DNA of 12,745 nucleotides from Oscillospiraceae bacterium (lineage in GTDB: Bacteria; Bacillota_A; Clostridia; Oscillospirales; Oscillospiraceae), in the NCBI GenBank assembly GCA_017936985.1, contig JAGBEM010000049.1, forward strand, positions 1-12,745. Reading direction: 5' to 3'. Shown here piece after piece: positions 8,230 through 12,745 of this stretch; the first letter of the stretch is position 1; each line of letters opens with the position of its first letter. A program made the position numbers and the translations under genes. The notes below the pieces were generated by a model. That model had not been told where the DNA came from and made no database searches. It worked only from the letters and a program-made list of their open reading frames with translations.

Positions 8230-8260
8230 AAAAAAGATCCTGCCGAGGGCAGGATCTTTT
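8230..8260 (-). terminator. Intrinsic terminator of the NlpC/P60 gene
   Basis: A perfect 13-bp stem (8232-8244 with 8248-8260) has a 3-base loop. It begins 2 bases past the stop codon and on the minus strand ends in a run of six T. It separates the vegetative hydrolase unit from the sporulation operon that begins immediately after. Confidence 0.93.
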
Positions 8261-8262
8261 GA

Positions 8263-9240
8263 TTATATGATGCTTCTGCAGCCGTAATAATGTGCGGCCC
8301 AGTAAGTATTGCTCAAAGAAGAAATGATCACACCTTTGCTGGAAGATGCGTGGATAAACTGGTTGTTGCCCACATAGATACCCACATGCGAAATGCCGGT
8401 GGTGTAGGTGTTGGCAAAAAATACCAGATCACCGATCTCCAACTGAGACTTGGAAATGGATGCACCCACTGTCCATTGCTCCTTGGTTGTCCGCGGCAGA
8501 GAAATGCCATGGGCTTTGAACACATACTGCACAAGTCCGGAGCAGTCAAATCCGTTGGGTGTGCTGCCGCCCCACACATAGGGGACGCCCAGAAACTGCT
8601 TGGCAGTATTCACTATTTTCTGCCCGGTGGTGGCTGTTCCGCCAGCATTGTTGCCATTCAGTGCAGATGCACTGGGCGCAACACCGGTAGATTTGCCGCC
8701 CCGGAAGAAAAGGGGAGTGTTTGCAGAGTCCCGGTTTTCATAGGGATACTCCGCCAGGTCCAGGTAATCACTGCGGATGTAGCCGATCTGCTCTCCGTAG
8801 ATGATCTTAAACCACTGATTGTTGATGCCGATGATGTATGCTTTGTCTCCCAGACTTGCCTGTGCCACCGCGCCGTAACCGGTGGACGGGCCGCTGCGGA
8901 TGTTGACCCGGGAGCCGTTGACCCGTCCGTAACCCAGTTCTGCGTTTTCCTTGGTTGCCGTGCGCAGGTAATCGCTGTGCATATAGCCTACCTGCAGATT
9001 GTAGTTGACCTTGTACCAATCACCGGTTTTGCCCATCAGGACCACGACTTCGTTATTATATGCATAATCCAAAGTTTTATAGGATGTACCCGGGCCGCTG
9101 CGCAGCCGCAAGGATGTGGCCTGCACAAAGCCGATGCCGGTTTTGATGCTGCCGCCGGCAGCCTTTGCGCCGGGGGTGCAGATGCCAATAAAAAGAAAAA
9201 ATGCCAGCACCAGGCTGGCAATGCGCGTAATGCGTTTCAT
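8263..9240 (-). CDS. Secreted SH3-SH3-NlpC/P60 peptidoglycan hydrolase
   Basis: This is probably a cysteine endopeptidase that cuts peptide stems of the cell wall outside the membrane. Residues 1-27 form a signal peptide (KR, a hydrophobic run, then AKA before Ala28); Cys21 is not in a lipobox. Two bacterial SH3 repeats follow at about 36-93 and 104-160, each with an LR/IRSGP core and a GY.(H/R)SDYL end, likely wall-binding. A Gly/Ser/Asn-rich linker (about 180-205) leads to the NlpC/P60 domain at about 207-325, with Cys233 (FDCSGL), His285 (SHVGIY) and His297 (FIHASS) as the catalytic triad. GGAGGG lies 7 bases before the ATG. It is the second gene after the 96-residue unknown, 28 bases downstream of it, and ends at a strong terminator. 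The exact substrate bond cannot be told from sequence, and a role in spore germination is possible but not shown. Confidence 0.95.
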   Translation of the reverse strand: MKRITRIASLVLAFFLFIGICTPGAKAAGGSIKTGIGFVQATSLRLRSGPGTSYKTLDYAYNNEVVVLMGKTGDWYKVNYNLQVGYMHSDYLRTATKENAELGYGRVNGSRVNIRSGPSTGYGAVAQASLGDKAYIIGINNQWFKIIYGEQIGYIRSDYLDLAEYPYENRDSANTPLFFRGGKSTGVAPSASALNGNNAGGTATTGQKIVNTAKQFLGVPYVWGGSTPNGFDCSGLVQYVFKAHGISLPRTTKEQWTVGASISKSQLEIGDLVFFANTYTTGISHVGIYVGNNQFIHASSSKGVIISSLSNTYWAAHYYGCRSII

Positions 9241-9260
9241 ACGATGCCCTCCGTCTTACG
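9241..9260 (-). repeat. Leader element copy 1 (NlpC gene ribosome-binding region)
   Basis: On the minus strand GTAAGACGGAGGG followed by GTATGAAA at the NlpC start matches, with a 2-base length difference, a plus-strand sequence at 9679-9700. The match of 13 plus 8 bases is longer than expected from a shared ribosome binding site alone. The two copies face each other around the 96-codon gene and its promoter. Confidence 0.55.
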
Positions 9261-9268
9261 AGAAATTG

Positions 9269-9559
9269 TTATTTGCCTGCCAAAGCACGCTCAAGCCATA
9301 CACAGCCAAAATCCAAAGCGGTGTACAGACCGTCTTTTTCGCCCTTCTTTACGATCCGATCCCGGCTCTTGGCCGCAGGATCTGTCAGCTGAAGCTGGAC
9401 AGAGACCTTGGAAGCCACATCCAGGTCGCCGACCTTTTTGGTCTCCAGGATCTGAAGCATGACAATGTGGGAATCTGCCATAGATCCGTAGTAGATCAGG
9501 TTATCCTTCCGCATCAGCGGATGACCCTTGTACATAAGAACTGCATTTTCTTCTGCCAT
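9269..9559 (-). CDS. Conserved-looking 96-residue protein, unknown function
   Basis: I do not recognise a named family. The protein is small, soluble and acidic to neutral, with no signal peptide or membrane segment. Notable blocks are LMYKGHPLMRKDNLIYYGSM near the start, VASKVSVQLQLTDP in the middle with an alternating hydrophobic pattern suggesting beta strands, and a probable helix DFGCVWLERALAGK at the end. Translation starts at the ATG at 9559-9557, 7 bases after AGGAGGT, behind a near-consensus sigma-A promoter. It is the first gene of a two-gene unit with the NlpC/P60 hydrolase (28 bases apart), so a cell-envelope link is possible, but only by context. Confidence 0.88.
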   Translation of the reverse strand: MAEENAVLMYKGHPLMRKDNLIYYGSMADSHIVMLQILETKKVGDLDVASKVSVQLQLTDPAAKSRDRIVKKGEKDGLYTALDFGCVWLERALAGK

Positions 9560-9580
9560 TTCGGTTACCTCCTGTTCAGA

Positions 9581-9607
9581 TTGTAATCAAATTGTAACAT
9601 TTTGTAA
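9581..9607 (-). repeat. Three TTACAA direct repeats across the promoter
   Basis: On the minus strand TTACAA occurs at plus 9602-9607, 9592-9597 and 9581-9586. The starts are 10 and 11 bases apart, one helical turn each. The middle copy overlaps the -10 and the last covers the predicted transcription start. This may be an operator on one face of the helix, or chance in an A/T-rich promoter. Confidence 0.5.
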
Positions 9608-9619
9608 CCGATGTGTCAA
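9591..9619 (-). promoter_or_regulatory. Sigma-A promoter of the unknown gene and NlpC/P60 unit
   Basis: A perfect -35 TTGACA (plus 9614-9619) is followed after 17 bases by the -10 TACAAT (plus 9591-9596), one mismatch from consensus. The predicted start of transcription is near 9584, about 25 bases before the ATG at 9559. It implies vegetative expression, in contrast to the adjoining sigma-G operon. Confidence 0.88.
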
Positions 9620-9678
9620 CGCCTGCGCATCAATTACCAGAACTTGGCAGGATCGGTCACGCTTAAGGGGTGGATTTT

Positions 9679-9700
9679 GTAAGACGGAGGGGAGTATGAA
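9679..9700 (+). repeat. Leader element copy 2, before an 18-codon frame
   Basis: GTAAGACGGAGGG and GTATGAAA repeat the NlpC ribosome-binding region in inverted orientation. The copy leads into an 18-codon plus-strand frame (9696-9752) formed mostly by the ireB terminator, which I do not call as a gene. Confidence 0.5.
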
Positions 9701-9701
9701 A

Positions 9702-9736
9702 TTAGAAAGAGGCTTTTGCCGTGACAAAAGCCTCTT
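9702..9736 (-). terminator. Intrinsic terminator of ireB
   Basis: A perfect 12-bp stem (9707-9718 with 9725-9736) has a 6-base loop and lies 12 bases past the ireB stop. On the minus strand it is followed by TTTCTAATTT. It isolates ireB from the downstream unit, which has its own promoter. Confidence 0.85.
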
Positions 9737-9748
9737 GGTGGGATTTGC

Positions 9749-9991
9749 TTAGGCCAGATAGCACCGGACCAATTCCTGCAGCAGTTCATCCCGATCCAGT
9801 TTGCAGATCATGCTGCGGGCATTGTTGTAGTTGGTGATATAGGTGGGATCCTCAGTAAGCAGGTATCCGACGATCTGATTGACAGGGTTGTATCCCTTTT
9901 CACGCAGAGCATCGAACACAGTCCGGAGGATGCGGCGCATATTGTCTTTGTCGTCACTGGGAACAGTGAACTTAATGGTATTTTCCGTCAT
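9749..9991 (-). CDS. ireB: IreB-family (UPF0297) regulatory phosphoprotein
   Basis: This small cytoplasmic protein family is known from Enterococcus faecalis IreB, a substrate of the PASTA Ser/Thr kinase IreK that affects cephalosporin resistance. The 80 residues show the family core [21 protein letters not shown] at about 32-52, then YNNARSMI at 55-62 and [14 protein letters not shown] at 66-79. The N-terminus T-E-N-T-I-K-F aligns with the T-D-E-T-V-R-F of E. faecalis IreB, so both phosphorylated threonines correspond to Thr2 and Thr5 here. An upstream extension in frame is ruled out because it would run through the promoter; AGGAGGT lies 7 bases before the ATG at 9991. In many Firmicutes this gene sits with ruvX and a DUF1292 gene near alaS; here it stands alone after pheT. 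Confidence 0.94.
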   Translation of the reverse strand: MTENTIKFTVPSDDKDNMRRILRTVFDALREKGYNPVNQIVGYLLTEDPTYITNYNNARSMICKLDRDELLQELVRCYLA

Positions 9992-10005
9992 GGTTTCGAC
10001 CTCCT
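9992..10005 (-). promoter_or_regulatory. Ribosome binding site deciding the ireB start
   Basis: AGGAGGT (plus 9999-10005 read on the minus strand) is 7 bases from the ATG. It selects this start over upstream in-frame ones that would add 55 residues unlike the family and overlap pheT. Confidence 0.88.
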
Positions 10006-10021
10006 GATCGTAGATACAGGT

Positions 10022-10050
10022 ATTATATCCCAAAATTGGCCTTCTGTAAA
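10022..10050 (-). promoter_or_regulatory. Sigma-A promoter of ireB
   Basis: TTTACA (plus 10045-10050), a 17-base spacer and a perfect TATAAT (plus 10022-10027) lie in the 91-base gap after pheT. The start of transcription should fall near 10015, giving a leader of about 24 bases. No convincing G+C-rich terminator is seen after pheT, so ireB may also receive readthrough from pheST. Confidence 0.9.
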
Positions 10051-10082
10051 GAGTTCTGGGAAAATTTTTTGTGAACAGATGT

Positions 10083-12470
10083 TTAGCGAAGGATCGCACC
10101 CAGCTTTTCCTGCAGAGCAGCCAGCACCTTGGAGGTGACCGCTTCGGAATCTGCATCGGTCAGCGTCCGGTCGTCGGCCCGCAGCTCCAGGGAGAATGCC
10201 AGGCTCTTCTTGCCTTCGGGAACACCGGTGCCCCGGTAGATATCAAACAAGCTGACTTTGCGCAGCAGCTTGCCTGCGGCGGCAGTAATAGCAGCTTCTG
10301 CCTCAGCAACGGTCACTTTCTCGTCGCAAACGAAGGACAGGTCACGGGTGACAGTGGGATACTTGGGCAGGGGAACATAGGTGGGCTCCGGCAGCTGCAA
10401 GGCCGTCAGTTTGCTAAAATCGATCTCTGCACAGTAAACTTCGCAGTCCAGACCGTAGTTCTTAGCCACCAGCGGATGCACCTGACCCATATAACCCAGA
10501 TCCACGCCGTTCACGCTGACCATAGCGCAGCGGCCGGGGTGGTAAGAGGGATTGTCCTTAACTGCGGTGAAGCTCGCCTTAGGGATCCGCAGGCCGGTCA
10601 GCACAGCTTCCAGTTCGCCCTTCAGGCTAAAGAATGTCTCACCGGCACCGTAAGTGCCCAGAACCAGCATCTTGGGCTCCAGAGGCAGACGCTGTCTGGG
10701 AACGGGCAGGTAGATCTTAGCCAGCTCATAGAGCTTAACAGATTTGTTGTGGTAATTGTTATTCCTGGCCAGAATGTCCAGCATGGAGGGCAGTGCGATG
10801 GTACGCATCACAGAGGTGTCCTCACCCAGAGGATTCTGGATCTTCAGAGTATTTCTCAGAGGGGAATCCTGGGGGATCCGGATCTGATCAAAGCTGGCAG
10901 GGGATACGAAGGAATAGGTGATGATCTCACTGTAGCCTAGGCTGCGGCAAAGCTGACCAGCCTTGCTCTCCATCAGCATTTCGGGGCTGTAGCCACCGGC
11001 GGTTGCGGTCTTGAGGGTGGTGGTGGGGATCTCGTTGTAGCCGTAGGAGCGGCCCACTTCTTCTGCGATATCCGCCATCAGATTCAGGTCGGGACGGAAG
11101 GAGGGGACAAGAATATTGTCGCCATCCACATCGATCTCCAGCAGATTCAGATACTTGACCATATCCTCTCTGGGGATCTTGGTACCCAGCAGGCGGTTGA
11201 TCTTCTCCGGCTCCAGAGGCAGCGTTTTTGCCTCGGGAACATAGTTGATGATGTCGATGATGCCGTCCATCACATCGCCGGCACCCAGCAGCTCCACCAG
11301 CTCACAGGCCCGCTGCACAGCAGGAACAGTCATCATGGGATCCAGATTCTTTTCAAACTTACCGGAGGACTCGGTACGCATACCCAGTGCCAGAGCAGTC
11401 TGACGGATGGAAGTGCCGTTAAAGTTGGCAGACTCAAAGACGACGGTCGTGGTGTCGTCCAGAATTTCGGAGTTTTCGCCGCCCATGATACCGGCAAGGC
11501 CGATGGGCTTGGTCTCGTCCGCAATGACCAGCATACCGGGCTTCAGATTGCGCACATTGCCGTCCAGAGTGGTCAAAGTTTCGCCTTCCTCAGCTTCACG
11601 GACAATGATCTTGCCGGAGCCTACATAGCGGTAGTCAAAAGCGTGCATGGGCTGGCCGTATTCCAGCATCACATAGTTGGTAATATCAACGATGTTGTTG
11701 ATGGGACGCACACCGTTGGCTCTCAGCCGCTGCCGCAGCCACTTGGGAGAGGGCGCGATCTTGACATTCTTCACCATCCGGGAGGAGTAGCGGTTGCACA
11801 GCTCCGTAGCAGGCACCTCCACGTCCAGCATCTCATACATGGAGCCAGCGTCAGAACCCTTCACAACAGGCTCGTGATGCTTCATCTGCAGGCCAAAAGC
11901 AGCAGCGGACTCTCTTGCCAGACCGATGATAGAGTAGCAGTCAGGACGGTTGTTGGTGATCTCAAAATCTACGATGGTGTCGTCGTTGCCCATGACCAGG
12001 TTGATGTCCTGACCCACCTGGCAATCCTCGTCGTTGAGGATCCAGATACCATCCAGAATAGCGTTGGGATAATCGTTCAGACTCAGACCCAGCTCCTCTA
12101 GTCCGCAGAGCATGCCGTTGGAAACAACACCACGCAGCTTGCCCTTGGTGATGTGCACACCGCCGGGCAGGTAAGAGTTGTGCTTGGCAACAGGCACCAG
12201 ATCGCCGGCCTTTACATTCTGAGCGCCGGTAACGATCTGGACAGCTTCCGCTTCGCCTACATCGATCTGGCAGACCCACATATGGTCAGAGTTTTCGTGA
12301 CGGACAATGTCCAGCACCTTGCCGACTACCACATTCTTGATCTCGGCATCCATGCGTTCCCAGGTCTCTACCTTCTGGCCGAACACAGTGAGCTTTTCAA
12401 CATATTCCTTATCGGAAACGTGGGAAAGATCCACGAATTCCTCATTGATCCATTTTCTGTTGAGTTTCAT
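10083..12470 (-). CDS. pheT: Phenylalanine-tRNA ligase beta subunit
   Basis: PheT pairs with PheS as an alpha2-beta2 enzyme that charges tRNA-Phe in the cytoplasm; the beta chain provides tRNA binding and editing. The 795 residues match the family (about 800). Domains in order: an N-terminal catalytic-like stretch with [13 protein letters not shown]; an EMAP-type OB-fold at about 42-150 with [18 protein letters not shown] and [16 protein letters not shown]; the B3/B4 editing domain at about 210-385 with [22 protein letters not shown]5 at about 400-475; the class II core-like domain at about 480-690 with [20 protein letters not shown]; and the FDX-ACB anticodon-binding domain at about 703-795 with [18 protein letters not shown] (plus 12479-12484) is 8 bases from the ATG and abuts the pheS stop. 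The gene starts 14 bases after pheS, the usual pheST operon. It looks intact. Confidence 0.98.
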   Translation of the reverse strand: MKLNRKWINEEFVDLSHVSDKEYVEKLTVFGQKVETWERMDAEIKNVVVGKVLDIVRHENSDHMWVCQIDVGEAEAVQIVTGAQNVKAGDLVPVAKHNSYLPGGVHITKGKLRGVVSNGMLCGLEELGLSLNDYPNAILDGIWILNDEDCQVGQDINLVMGNDDTIVDFEITNNRPDCYSIIGLARESAAAFGLQMKHHEPVVKGSDAGSMYEMLDVEVPATELCNRYSSRMVKNVKIAPSPKWLRQRLRANGVRPINNIVDITNYVMLEYGQPMHAFDYRYVGSGKIIVREAEEGETLTTLDGNVRNLKPGMLVIADETKPIGLAGIMGGENSEILDDTTTVVFESANFNGTSIRQTALALGMRTESSGKFEKNLDPMMTVPAVQRACELVELLGAGDVMDGIIDIINYVPEAKTLPLEPEKINRLLGTKIPREDMVKYLNLLEIDVDGDNILVPSFRPDLNLMADIAEEVGRSYGYNEIPTTTLKTATAGGYSPEMLMESKAGQLCRSLGYSEIITYSFVSPASFDQIRIPQDSPLRNTLKIQNPLGEDTSVMRTIALPSMLDILARNNNYHNKSVKLYELAKIYLPVPRQRLPLEPKMLVLGTYGAGETFFSLKGELEAVLTGLRIPKASFTAVKDNPSYHPGRCAMVSVNGVDLGYMGQVHPLVAKNYGLDCEVYCAEIDFSKLTALQLPEPTYVPLPKYPTVTRDLSFVCDEKVTVAEAEAAITAAAGKLLRKVSLFDIYRGTGVPEGKKSLAFSLELRADDRTLTDADSEAVTSKVLAALQEKLGAILR

Positions 12471-12484
12471 GATCTATCCCTCCT

Positions 12485-12745
<261 letters not shown>

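Noticed and set aside
9175..9183. Lipoprotein cysteine in the NlpC/P60 signal peptide (Cys21)
   Set aside because: The residue before the Cys is Ile, not Gly or Ala, so no lipobox; AKA before Ala28 fits signal peptidase I.
8290..9462. Long plus-strand frame (390 codons) opposite the NlpC gene
   Set aside because: It is a shadow of the NlpC/P60 and 96-codon genes, which have promoter, ribosome binding sites, signal peptide and catalytic motifs on the minus strand.
9696..9752. 18-codon plus-strand frame with a GGAGGGG stretch before its ATG
   Set aside because: Nearly all of it is the ireB terminator hairpin and it runs into the ireB stop; no promoter is evident. Only its leader similarity to NlpC is kept as an observation.
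9992..10156. Upstream extension of ireB
   Set aside because: It would translate through the promoter and into pheT; the family N-terminus begins at the ATG at 9991 behind AGGAGGT.
10071..10940. Plus-strand frame (289 codons) opposite the end of pheT
   Set aside because: Antisense to the conserved FDX-ACB and core domains of PheT, with no ribosome binding site or domain of its own.

Overview
The window reads as chromosomal DNA of a spore-forming member of the Clostridia. The mid-range G+C, the AddAB rather than RecBCD system, the SpoVA proteins, the IreB-family protein and strong AGGAGG ribosome binding sites together suggest an Oscillospirales/Ruminococcaceae-type gut Firmicute. This placement is an inference from gene content. 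I see no insertion sequence, prophage, CRISPR array, tRNA or rRNA, and gene density is high throughout.

Left part (plus strand, 2-6593): the addB-addA operon, which encodes the two subunits of the recombination helicase-nuclease. addB is cut by the left window edge. addA starts with GTG inside the end of addB. The operon ends at a strong hairpin (6564-6593) that faces a convergent operon.

Middle (minus strand, 8229 down to 6600): a sporulation operon, read right to left. It opens with a near-ideal forespore sigma-G promoter (GTATG, 18 bases, CATACTA), followed by spoVAD and spoVAE. A previously unlisted 43-codon gene then encodes an almost pure asparagine/glutamine protein built from three perfect 10-residue repeats. 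Its ribosome binding site is excellent and its repeat-unit DNA differences are all synonymous, so it is probably a real forespore-expressed mini-protein. SpoVAC is not in its usual place upstream of spoVAD.

Next (minus strand, 9619 down to 8232): a two-gene unit behind a consensus sigma-A promoter. It encodes a 96-residue conserved-looking protein of unknown function and a secreted SH3-SH3-NlpC/P60 cell-wall hydrolase, and ends in a textbook terminator.

Right part (minus strand, 12745 down to 9707): the end of pheS, complete pheT, and then an IreB-family (UPF0297) regulatory protein gene with its own sigma-A promoter and terminator. The visible end of PheS carries two DnaJ-like CxxCxGxG motifs.

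The most novel item is the Asn/Gln-rich mini-gene tied to the spoVA operon. Most of the rest is well-known housekeeping, recombination and sporulation machinery.
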